From: an uncultured Lachnospiraceae bacterium
GTDB taxonomy: Bacteria > Bacillota > Clostridia > Lachnospirales > Lachnospiraceae
Assembly (NCBI GenBank): GCA_900319245.1
Contig: ONNQ01000002.1
Location: forward strand, 62,001 to 126,000
Direction of reading: 5' to 3'
Length of the DNA: 64,000 nt
Shown: positions 52,695 through 60,121 of the stretch, one piece after another
How positions within the stretch are numbered: the first letter of the stretch is position 1
Layout: each line of letters starts with the position of its first letter
Position numbers and translations under genes: made by a program
The notes under the pieces: model-generated
The model's input: only the letters and a program-made list of their open reading frames with translations
Database searches by the model: none
Told to the model about the DNA's origin: nothing

Positions 52695-52766
52695 TATCAC
52701 AGTCAGTCTACATATCAGTCTTACTGTCAATCGTAACGTCCGTCACAACGACGGACCAATGTGATA
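52695..52766 (+). other. Intercistronic nested hairpins between hypF and hypC
   Basis: TATCACA (52695-52701) can pair with TGTGATA (52760-52766), enclosing a perfect hairpin GTCCGTC (52738-52744) / GACGGAC (52750-52756). No U-tract follows. It could be an mRNA processing or stability element. Confidence 0.5.
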
Positions 52767-52788
52767 GAAAAAACGGAGGAATAAACGT

Positions 52789-53001
52789 ATGTGTGTCGGT
52801 CTTTCAGCGAGAGTAGTAAAGATCAATGAAAATGGAACAGCCCTTGTGGACGCCAGCGGCGCCAGAAGACAGGTCTCCGCGCAGCTTCTCGAGGAGCTCG
52901 AGCCCGGTGACTTCGTCATGGTCCACGCAGGCGCGGCCATCGCAAAGATCACAAATGATGATCTGTCCGAGACGGAAGATCTTCTGAAGGAGTATGTATG
53001 A
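52789..53001 (+). CDS. hypC: Hydrogenase maturation chaperone HypC
   Basis: HypC carries the Fe(CN)2CO unit with HypD and delivers it to the hydrogenase precursor. This 70-residue protein keeps the essential Cys2 (MCVGLSARVV), although most members read MCLGIP or MCLAIP here. The OB-like core follows (VSAQLLEELEPGDFVMVHAGAA). Its stop overlaps the hypD start by ATGA. The changed N-terminal tip may reflect a different client protein. Confidence 0.93.
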   Translation: MCVGLSARVVKINENGTALVDASGARRQVSAQLLEELEPGDFVMVHAGAAIAKITNDDLSETEDLLKEYV

Positions 53002-54071
53002 GCAGCCAGAACGCGGATATCAATAAACGCAGTGCGACCCAATCCGCACTGGAAATCCTCAAGAATTACAAGGGCCCCTCGGTGCGGATCATGGAAGTGT
53101 GCGGCACCCATACCCACGAAATCTTCCGGCTGGGAATCCGCAAGGTTCTTCCCCCTTCGATCCGCCTGATCTCGGGCCCCGGATGTCCCGTCTGCGTGAC
53201 GCCGGTCAGTTTCATCGACGAAGCCCTGCTCCTTGCCCTGGAACACGGCTGCACGATCTGCACCTTCGGCGATCTCGTGCGCGTGCCGGGTACAACCTCA
53301 AGCCTGCAGAAAGCACGCGGCGCCGGTGCCAAAGTGCAGGTCGTCTATTCGCCCCAGGACGCCGCCGAGTATGCCAAGGCGCATCCGGAGGAGCAGGTGG
53401 TCTTTTTGTCCGTCGGATTTGAAACGACGACGCCCTCTGTCTGCATCGCCGTAAAGACAGCGGCGGAGGAAAAGCTCCCCAACTTCTCTGTTTTGACAGC
53501 GAATAAGACCATGCCGGGCGCCTATGAGGCCATGAAGGACAGCACCGATCTGTTTCTGTATCCGGGTCACGTACATGCGATCATCGGGACCTCCATCTGC
53601 GAGGAACTGGCCGTGCGCGGCGTGAGCGGCATCTGTGCAGGCTTTACCGCGTCAGAGCTTGTGACCGCACTGGCCGTCGGCGTGACCAAATTCGAGCGGG
53701 GCGAATCCTTCTTCGTCAACTGCTATCCCAGAGTCGTGAGGCCGGAGGGACAGCCCGCCGCTGTGCGGCTGGTCGATTCCATGATGGAACCCTGTGACAG
53801 TGAGTGGCGCGGCATCGGTGAAATCCCGAAATCCGGCATGAAGCTGCGGGATGCATATGCGGCATATGACGCCAGAATCAAGTTCCGTATTCCCAAGGTC
53901 GAGGGGCGAAGCAATCCGGCCTGCCGCTGCGGAGACGTTCTGCAGGGCAAGTGCCTGCCTTCCGACTGCAAAGTGTTTGGCAAAGTGTGTACGCCGGAGC
54001 ATCCCGTCGGCGCCTGCATGGTATCCGGTGAAGGCGCATGTTCGGCATTTTATCTGTATGGAGGAAAATAA
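52998..54071 (+). CDS. hypD: Hydrogenase maturation protein HypD
   Basis: HypD is the [4Fe-4S] scaffold on which HypE-bound thiocyanate is reduced to cyanide on iron. The 357-residue chain has EVCGTHTHEIFRLGIRK with the key Cys, SGPGCPVCVTP, FLSVGFETTTP and the C-terminal cluster region NPACRCGDVLQGKCLP, then CKVFGKVCTPEHPVGACMVS. All family cysteines appear present. It overlaps hypC and is five bases from hypE. Without adjacent hypA/hypB the product may go to something other than a nickel enzyme. Confidence 0.96.
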   Translation: MSSQNADINKRSATQSALEILKNYKGPSVRIMEVCGTHTHEIFRLGIRKVLPPSIRLISGPGCPVCVTPVSFIDEALLLALEHGCTICTFGDLVRVPGTTSSLQKARGAGAKVQVVYSPQDAAEYAKAHPEEQVVFLSVGFETTTPSVCIAVKTAAEEKLPNFSVLTANKTMPGAYEAMKDSTDLFLYPGHVHAIIGTSICEELAVRGVSGICAGFTASELVTALAVGVTKFERGESFFVNCYPRVVRPEGQPAAVRLVDSMMEPCDSEWRGIGEIPKSGMKLRDAYAAYDARIKFRIPKVEGRSNPACRCGDVLQGKCLPSDCKVFGKVCTPEHPVGACMVSGEGACSAFYLYGGK

Positions 54072-54076
54072 CGACA

Positions 54077-55096
54077 ATGGACATATATACAAACAACGAT
54101 ACAGTCACACTGGCACATGGCGCGGGCGGCAAACAGACGTCGGAGCTGATCGACCGGGTCTTCAAAAAGCACTTCCAGAACCCGCTCTTTACAGCGGATG
54201 ACGCGGCTGTCATCGACGTGGAGAAAGGGCGGATCGCCATGTCCACCGATGGATTTATTGTCTCTCCGGCCTTCTTTGCGGGCGGCAATATCGGAAAGCT
54301 CTCCATCTGCGGCACCGTCAACGATCTGGCCTGCATGGGCGCTGTGCCCCGCTATCTGACCTGCGGATTTGTCATCGAGGAGGGATTCCCTTTACAGACC
54401 CTCGAAGAGATCGCAGACGCCATGGAGAAGACAGCGGCGGAAGTCGGCGTGCGGATCGTCGCGGGAGATACTAAAGTGGCCGGAAAGGGACAGGTGGACG
54501 GCGTATTCATCAACACCACCGGCGTCGGGATCATTCCGGAGGGAATCCGGACGTCCGGCGCGCTGGCCAAACCCGGCGACGCGGTCATCGTGACCGGCGA
54601 TATCGGACGACACGGCTGCACGATCCTTCTGGAAAGAGAAGACTACGGTATCGAGGCGGAAGTGACAAGTGACTGCGCACCTTTAAGCGGCGCTGTGCAG
54701 GCGGCGCTGAAGGCAGTTCCGGATATACACGTGATCCGTGACGCGACCCGCGGCGGCGTAGGCACCGTGCTCTATGAGATCGCGGGACAGAGTCATGTCG
54801 GCGTCAACCTGGATGCCGCTTCCATTCCAGTCGATCCCGCCGTGCGCGGCGTATGCGGCCTCCTTGGCCTCGAGCCCCTTTACCTTGCCTGCGAGGGCCG
54901 GCTTGTCATGGTATGTCCGGCGGAGCAGGCAGATCTCCTCGTCGAGACTTTGCGCGGCTGCAAATATACGGAAGGTGCGGCTGTGATCGGCCGGATTACA
55001 GACGACATGCCCGGCCGCGTGACAATGACGACCGAAATCGGCGCGCAGACATTGCTCGCACAGCCCGGAAACGAGCTGCTGCCCAGGATCTGCTAA
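54077..55096 (+). CDS. hypE: Carbamoyl dehydratase HypE
   Basis: HypE takes the carbamoyl group on its C-terminal Cys and dehydrates it with ATP to a thiocyanate. The 339-residue protein shows the N-terminal LAHGAGGKQTSELIDRVF, the PurM-like ATP region DDAAVIDVEKGRIAMSTDGF, GTVNDLACMGA, VAGDTKV, RDATRGGVGTVLYE, and it ends exactly in the functional PRIC with the reactive Cys last. The start at 54077 has GGAGG about 12 bases upstream; an upstream Met inside hypD has no family-like sequence. The reactive Cys implies the cyanide-ligand pathway works. Confidence 0.95.
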   Translation: MDIYTNNDTVTLAHGAGGKQTSELIDRVFKKHFQNPLFTADDAAVIDVEKGRIAMSTDGFIVSPAFFAGGNIGKLSICGTVNDLACMGAVPRYLTCGFVIEEGFPLQTLEEIADAMEKTAAEVGVRIVAGDTKVAGKGQVDGVFINTTGVGIIPEGIRTSGALAKPGDAVIVTGDIGRHGCTILLEREDYGIEAEVTSDCAPLSGAVQAALKAVPDIHVIRDATRGGVGTVLYEIAGQSHVGVNLDAASIPVDPAVRGVCGLLGLEPLYLACEGRLVMVCPAEQADLLVETLRGCKYTEGAAVIGRITDDMPGRVTMTTEIGAQTLLAQPGNELLPRIC

Positions 55097-55108
55097 GAGG
55101 CTTGCGCC

Positions 55109-55125
55109 GCGCGTACTTGACGCGC
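55109..55125 (+). other. Intercistronic hairpin after hypE
   Basis: GCGCGT (55109-55114) pairs with ACGCGC (55120-55125) around a 5-base loop with no U-tract. The 112-base gap to the next gene holds no other feature I can see. Confidence 0.35.
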
Positions 55126-55208
55126 CAGATAAGACAATATCCAAGCCAAAAACCAGATTTCGATCATCGTAAGACCGATCAACCAACAGGTCATGGAGGA
55201 AGCAGGGG

Positions 55209-55478
55209 ATGACAGAGACAAGAGTCGCAGTGATCTCAATCATTGTAGAAAACGAAGACGCCGTGCAGAAAGTCAATGAGATCCTGCACGATTACCGCAC
55301 TTTCATCATCGGAAGAATGGGCATTCCCTACCGTGTGAAAGGAATCAGCATCATCAGCGTCGCGATCGACGCGCCCCAGGACAAGATCAGCGCGCTCTCT
55401 GGCAAGATCGGGAAGCTCCCCGGCATCTCCGCCAAGACGGCCTATTCCAATGTGATTACAGGAGCGAAGAAAGCATGA
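55209..55478 (+). CDS. TM1266-type iron-only hydrogenase system regulator
   Basis: This 89-residue protein matches the small ACT-like family annotated as iron-only hydrogenase system putative regulator (TM1266 type). It reads RVAVISIIVENEDAVQKVNE, then HDYRTFIIGRMGIPYR, GISIISVAIDAP and LPGISAKTAYSNVI. Such genes usually sit with hydE, hydF or hydG. Whether it binds metal, nucleotide or protein is unknown. GGAGG lies upstream of the ATG. It overlaps the next gene by ATGA, tying the NifH-D fusion to hydrogenase maturation. Confidence 0.9.
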   Translation: MTETRVAVISIIVENEDAVQKVNEILHDYRTFIIGRMGIPYRVKGISIISVAIDAPQDKISALSGKIGKLPGISAKTAYSNVITGAKKA

Positions 55479-57658
55479 TCAGAATTGCATTTTACGGAAA
55501 AGGCGGCATCGGCAAATCCACGACCGTCTCCAATCTGTCCCAGTACTGGGCGGGCAAAGGACTGACTGTTCTGCAGATCGGCTGCGATCCCAAAGCGGAT
55601 TCCACAATTGCGCTGCGGGAAGGCCATGCGCTTCCGTCCGTCATGGATAAGGTGCGGAGCAGGGAGCCCTTTACCCTGGACGACGTCCTATATGTGCAAA
55701 AAACAGAAAACGGCGGCCAAATCCTCTGCGCCGAGGCAGGCGGACCGCTCCCCGGACGGGGATGCGCTGGAAGAGGCATCATCACGGCGCTGGAAACCCT
55801 GCGCAGTAAGGGCGTTTTGGAAACCTACAAGCCCGACGTGATCCTTTACGACGTCCTTGGCGACGTGGTCTGCGGCGGATTTGCCATGCCCATGCGGGAC
55901 GGATTCGCAAGCCGGGTCTATGTGCTTACATCCGGCGAAAACATGTCGATTTACGCAGCCGCCAACATTGGTATGGCCGTATCCGGCTTTCGTGAAAGAG
56001 GATACGCGCAGCTCGGCGGTATTATCTTGAACCGGCGGGGCGTAAAGCGCGAAGAGGAAAAGGTGACGGAACTGGCGGCGGATCTTCAGACACAGATCAT
56101 CGGCGCGCTGGACCGCTCGGATACCGTGCAGGAAGCGGAAGAGCTGGGGACTACGGTTGTCCGCGCCTTTCCTGCTTCCCCCATAGCTGCGCAGTTCAGA
56201 GCGCTGGCGGACAAGATCGCGGAGGAGTGCAGCCTTTCCTATCCTGTTAAGGCGCCTTTCCATGTGACGACCGAAAACGGCACGCATTCCGATGCAGCCG
56301 GTCCAAGCCGCATTGCCGTCAGAGACGCCTCCTTCCCGAGCCCATTTACGGCAGGCCTGGAATTCAATCCGCCGGTCCATGAGACCTGGAACATCGTGCA
56401 TATCGGCATGCTTTTGCCTCAGTCCCATCAGATCTACATTTGTTCCGACAACTGTATGCGGGGCGTGGTCATGACCGCGGCCGAAATGAATGCGATCGAC
56501 CGCTTCTCCTGTGTTGTGCTCGAGGAAAAGGATATTTTGGCAGGCGGGCTCGAGGAGATCACCCTGGAAGGCGTGACGGACGTCCTCTGTAAGCTGCGCG
56601 CCAAGAGGGGTGAGGAGGGCCTTCCCAAGGCCGTCATTGTCTTCCCGGTGTGCCTGCATCACTATACGGGATGCGATATGGGTTACGTCTACCGGGAACT
56701 GGAAAAGCGCTTCCCCGGTATCACATTTGTCCGCGGCTGGATGGATCCGATCATGCAAAAGACGGGCCCCACGCCGGATATGAAGCTCATGAAAGCCATG
56801 ATGGACGTCCTTGCGCCGGTCCCATCCGCCACCGGAAAAGCGGCGCTTCTCGGCGACATCTATGCGCTGGATGCTGACAGCGAGCTCATGAAGCTGCTCA
56901 CATGTGCCAACGCACTGACAGGTGCGGATGGGCAGCCCCTCCAGATCCAGGACTGCGAAGACCTCGATTCCTATAGAACGCTCGCCGGCTATGATGTTCT
57001 GATCACGCGAAGCCCGGTTGCGGCGGCAGCAGTCCGACAGACGGCCAGACGGCTCCACAAAGAGGCGCTCTATATGCCTGCCGCGGCAGGGTATGCAGAG
57101 ATTCGCACATTGCTCGAAGCGGCCGCTGAAGCGATGGGCCTTACCCTGGACCAGGCCGGGATCGATCCGGACAAGGAAGAGCGGGCCTGCGAGGAAGCAG
57201 CGAAGCATCTGTATGCAGTCATCAGAGATACGCCGATCGCGGTCGATGCGGTCGCGCTGCAGAGGCCTCTTGGATTTGCCAGATTCCTTCTGGAACGAGG
57301 ATTCCAGGTCAAAGAAATCTATCTGGACGCCGTGAGCGCCGAGGAAGCGGACGATTTTACCTGGCTTTCCCAAAACCATGGCGACGTGCTCCTCTGCAGT
57401 ACCATTCACATACAAGGTCGGGTCCTGCACGCCCAGGGCATCGATGGGGCCCACAGCGGCTACCTGGCGGTCGGCCCCAAGGCGGCCTGGTTCTGCGGCA
57501 GCAGTCATTTCGTCAATCTGGTGGACTGCGGCGGCCTGTGGGGTTACAGCGGACTGCGGCGCGTTCTGGCGCTGATGGAGGACGCCTTCCTCCATGAAAA
57601 GGACACAGAAGACATCGTGCCCCGCAAGGGCCTGGGATGCGAAAGCATTGTAATGTAG
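55475..57658 (+). CDS. NifH-NifD fusion protein (nitrogenase-like)
   Basis: This 727-residue protein joins a full NifH-like ATPase (about 1-265) to a NifD-like component-1 domain (about 300-727). The NifH part keeps P-loop [23 protein letters not shown] and the cluster ligands Cys97 (GRGCAGRG) and Cys133 (GDVVCGGF). The D-like part has Cys323 and Cys327 in ICSDNCMRG and Cys393/Cys400 in VFPVCLHHYTGCDMG, in the same order as in the fused D-K protein upstream. In nitrogenases these are separate proteins that dock and release on ATP hydrolysis, so a covalent link is remarkable. The K-like partner follows after 12 bases. A frameshift artefact is unlikely, as the linker reads through in one frame. 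Confidence 0.88.
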   Translation: MIRIAFYGKGGIGKSTTVSNLSQYWAGKGLTVLQIGCDPKADSTIALREGHALPSVMDKVRSREPFTLDDVLYVQKTENGGQILCAEAGGPLPGRGCAGRGIITALETLRSKGVLETYKPDVILYDVLGDVVCGGFAMPMRDGFASRVYVLTSGENMSIYAAANIGMAVSGFRERGYAQLGGIILNRRGVKREEEKVTELAADLQTQIIGALDRSDTVQEAEELGTTVVRAFPASPIAAQFRALADKIAEECSLSYPVKAPFHVTTENGTHSDAAGPSRIAVRDASFPSPFTAGLEFNPPVHETWNIVHIGMLLPQSHQIYICSDNCMRGVVMTAAEMNAIDRFSCVVLEEKDILAGGLEEITLEGVTDVLCKLRAKRGEEGLPKAVIVFPVCLHHYTGCDMGYVYRELEKRFPGITFVRGWMDPIMQKTGPTPDMKLMKAMMDVLAPVPSATGKAALLGDIYALDADSELMKLLTCANALTGADGQPLQIQDCEDLDSYRTLAGYDVLITRSPVAAAAVRQTARRLHKEALYMPAAAGYAEIRTLLEAAAEAMGLTLDQAGIDPDKEERACEEAAKHLYAVIRDTPIAVDAVALQRPLGFARFLLERGFQVKEIYLDAVSAEEADDFTWLSQNHGDVLLCSTIHIQGRVLHAQGIDGAHSGYLAVGPKAAWFCGSSHFVNLVDCGGLWGYSGLRRVLALMEDAFLHEKDTEDIVPRKGLGCESIVM

Positions 57659-57670
57659 CAGGAGGAGAGA

Positions 57671-58843
57671 ATGCGACAAGCCTACCGAATACTGCCGGTC
57701 TATACAGGAGACGTCTCGGGCGTCTGCTCAGCGCTTTATGAACTGGGCGGCATGGTCGTCATGCATGATCCCTCCGGCTGTAATTCCACCTACAATACCC
57801 ACGATGAAATCCGCTGGTACAGGCAGGACAGTCTGATCTTTCTGTCCGGTCTGTGCGAGCCGGACGCTGTCATGGGCAACGACGACAAGTTTATACAGGA
57901 CGTTGTCCGGGCTGCGAACACCTATCATCCGCGCTTCATCGCGCTTTGCAATTCCCCGATTCCCTATTTGACAGGGACTGATTTTGCAGGTATATGCGCC
58001 GTCCTTGAAAACAAGACGGGCATCCCCACCTTCTATATCCCGACAAACGGCATGCACGACTATGTGGTGGGTGCCGGACTTGCCTGGGAAAAGCTGGCGG
58101 AGAATCTGTTTGAAAAGAGCGGCCGGGATGCGCTTGCATCCCCCGTACGTAAAGGAGCGGGCCAAAAGCCCCGGGTCAATGTCCTTGGCATGACGCCCCT
58201 TGACTTCGCCGCCAAGGGAAGCTGCGCCTCCCTCAAAGCGCTTCTTACCGAGGAAGGATTTGTCGTGCAGTCCGTCTGGGCCATGGAGGATACGCTGGAC
58301 ACCTTGCGCAAAGCGCCGTCCGCAGACGTCAATCTTGTCATTTCCGCCACCGGGCTAAGAGCCGCCAAGTATATGCAAACGCGGTTTTCGATCCCCTGGG
58401 TCGCCGGCCTTCCGATTGGAAGTCTGAAAAATAAAGTCGTAGAGGCGCTCAGACGCAGCATTGTGACCGGCCAAAGCGGTACCGCGTATTCCCAAACTGC
58501 GCATGGATCGGACTTTCCTTCCGTCGTCGTAATCGGTGAGCCGGTCGCGGCCTGCAGTCTGGCGGCGGTCTGCGAAGGGGAGGGCGAGACAACCTGCGTG
58601 CTTGCCGCTACAGAGGAGAGTGAGGCACTGATCCGGGAAGGCGACAGGGTCTGCCGTGGCGAAGAGGAAGTCGAAAACGCACTGGCGGCACTTGCCCCGC
58701 ACTGCCGGAGGATCATTGCGGACCCCATGTACCAGTATGTGTGTCCGGATGGGCCGTCCTTTACGGCCGTGCCGCATCTGGCCTTTTCGGGGCGAATCTA
58801 CCGCAGGGACTTTCGGGATTTCTTTCGTAAATCCGTTTTGTGA
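57671..58843 (+). CDS. Stand-alone NifK-like nitrogenase component 1 subunit
   Basis: This 390-residue component-1 protein resembles the C-terminal half of the fused D-K protein: YRILPVYTGDVSGVCSALYE and LGGMVVMHDPSGCNSTYNTH align with its PFAPDQSGAVSVLYE region. Candidate cluster ligands are Cys37 (DPSGCNST) and Cys93 (IALCNSPIPYLTGTD). The expected partner is the D-like half of the NifH-D fusion immediately upstream. The C-terminus reads VPHLAFSGRIYRRDFRDFF. AGGAGGAG precedes the ATG. It is 33 bases from hydF. Confidence 0.87.
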   Translation: MRQAYRILPVYTGDVSGVCSALYELGGMVVMHDPSGCNSTYNTHDEIRWYRQDSLIFLSGLCEPDAVMGNDDKFIQDVVRAANTYHPRFIALCNSPIPYLTGTDFAGICAVLENKTGIPTFYIPTNGMHDYVVGAGLAWEKLAENLFEKSGRDALASPVRKGAGQKPRVNVLGMTPLDFAAKGSCASLKALLTEEGFVVQSVWAMEDTLDTLRKAPSADVNLVISATGLRAAKYMQTRFSIPWVAGLPIGSLKNKVVEALRRSIVTGQSGTAYSQTAHGSDFPSVVVIGEPVAACSLAAVCEGEGETTCVLAATEESEALIREGDRVCRGEEEVENALAALAPHCRRIIADPMYQYVCPDGPSFTAVPHLAFSGRIYRRDFRDFFRKSVL

Positions 58844-58876
58844 ATTTGTTTTGTAAATGTGAGGAGATGATTAAGT

Positions 58877-60121
58877 ATGGGACTGAACGCGACACCGTCG
58901 AGTGAGAGAGTACATATCGGATTCTTTGGTCGCAGAAATGCGGGCAAATCGAGTCTTGTCAACGCCGTCACAAGCCAGGAGATCTCCGTGGTCTCCGATG
59001 TAAAGGGCACCACGACCGATCCTGTGACCAAATCCATGGAGCTGCTGCCCCTGGGGCCCGTCGTGATCATCGATACGCCCGGATTTGACGACGAGGGAAC
59101 GCTGGGCCAAAAGCGCGTGCAGAGGGCGAAGAGAGTTCTCAACCGCACTGACCTTGCCGTTCTGGTGATCGACGCGATAAGCGGCGCCGCAGAAGCCGAC
59201 CGGGAGCTGGTGCAGCTCTTTACAGAGAAAGAGATTCCGTACCTGATCGTCTGCAATAAGGCCGACCTGATTGCGGATCAGGACGCTTTTGCCGCGAATC
59301 TTTCCGGCGATGGCTTTCATGACGTCCTGTTCGTCAGCGCGTTGACAGGGCAGGGGATCTTCGCACTCAAGGAGGAGATTGCCAGACGCGGCCGCGCAGA
59401 CAACGGCCATACGCCGCTCATCGAGGATCTGGTGCACCCCTCTGAAATCGTGCTCCTCGTGATCCCGATCGACAAGGCGGCGCCCAAGGGACGGCTCATT
59501 CTGCCCCAGCAGATGATGATCCGCGGGCTCCTGGACGCGGACGCGATTCCGATCTGTGTCAAGCAGGACAGACTGCAGGAGACACTGGACAGACTGGCCG
59601 GGCCTGACGGCGACAGAGACACCAAACCGGGCCTCGTCATTACCGACAGTCAGGTTTTTGGCGAAGTGGCCAAGATTGTGCCGGACGAGATTCCCATGAC
59701 CTCCTTCTCCATTCTGATGGCCCGCTACAAAGGCTTTCTGGACGAGGCTGTGAAGGGCGCCCGCATGATCGATTCTTTAAAGGACGGCGATCTCATCCTG
59801 ATCTCCGAGGGGTGTACGCATCACAGGCAGTGCGGCGATATCGGCACGGTCAAGCTCCCCGCCTGGATCCGTCAAAAGACCGGCGCGCAGATCCGCTTCG
59901 AGACCTCCTCGGGCACCGGCTTTCCGGAGGATCTTGGCCGCTACGCCATGATCATTCACTGCGGCGGATGTATGCTGAACGACAGAGAGATGCGCTACCG
60001 CATGAAATGCGCGGCGGACCAGGGCGTTCCGATCACCAACTACGGCACAGCGATCGCCCACATGAAGGGAATTCTTGGAAGGAGTACGCAGATCGTACTG
60101 AAGGACGATGCATGCGAATGA
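58877..60121 (+). CDS. hydF: [FeFe] hydrogenase H-cluster maturation GTPase HydF
   Basis: HydF is the scaffold that assembles the H-cluster 2Fe subsite and transfers it to HydA. The 414-residue protein has GTPase motifs GRRNAGKSSL, the TTTDP switch, DTPGFDDEG and NKADL. The C-terminal [4Fe-4S] site keeps the family pattern C-x-H ... H-C-x2-C (Cys313, His315, His361, Cys362, Cys365). GAGGAG precedes the ATG. Its end overlaps the hydE start. The presence of intact HydF is the best evidence that the cluster serves an H-cluster-like product. Confidence 0.96.
   Translation: MGLNATPSSERVHIGFFGRRNAGKSSLVNAVTSQEISVVSDVKGTTTDPVTKSMELLPLGPVVIIDTPGFDDEGTLGQKRVQRAKRVLNRTDLAVLVIDAISGAAEADRELVQLFTEKEIPYLIVCNKADLIADQDAFAANLSGDGFHDVLFVSALTGQGIFALKEEIARRGRADNGHTPLIEDLVHPSEIVLLVIPIDKAAPKGRLILPQQMMIRGLLDADAIPICVKQDRLQETLDRLAGPDGDRDTKPGLVITDSQVFGEVAKIVPDEIPMTSFSILMARYKGFLDEAVKGARMIDSLKDGDLILISEGCTHHRQCGDIGTVKLPAWIRQKTGAQIRFETSSGTGFPEDLGRYAMIIHCGGCMLNDREMRYRMKCAADQGVPITNYGTAIAHMKGILGRSTQIVLKDDACE

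Noticed and set aside
46952..58843. A nitrogen-fixing nitrogenase.
   Set aside because: No nifB, nifE/N, nifV or Mo-transport genes, altered cysteine motifs, unusual fusions and a hyp/hyd context all argue against N2 fixation.
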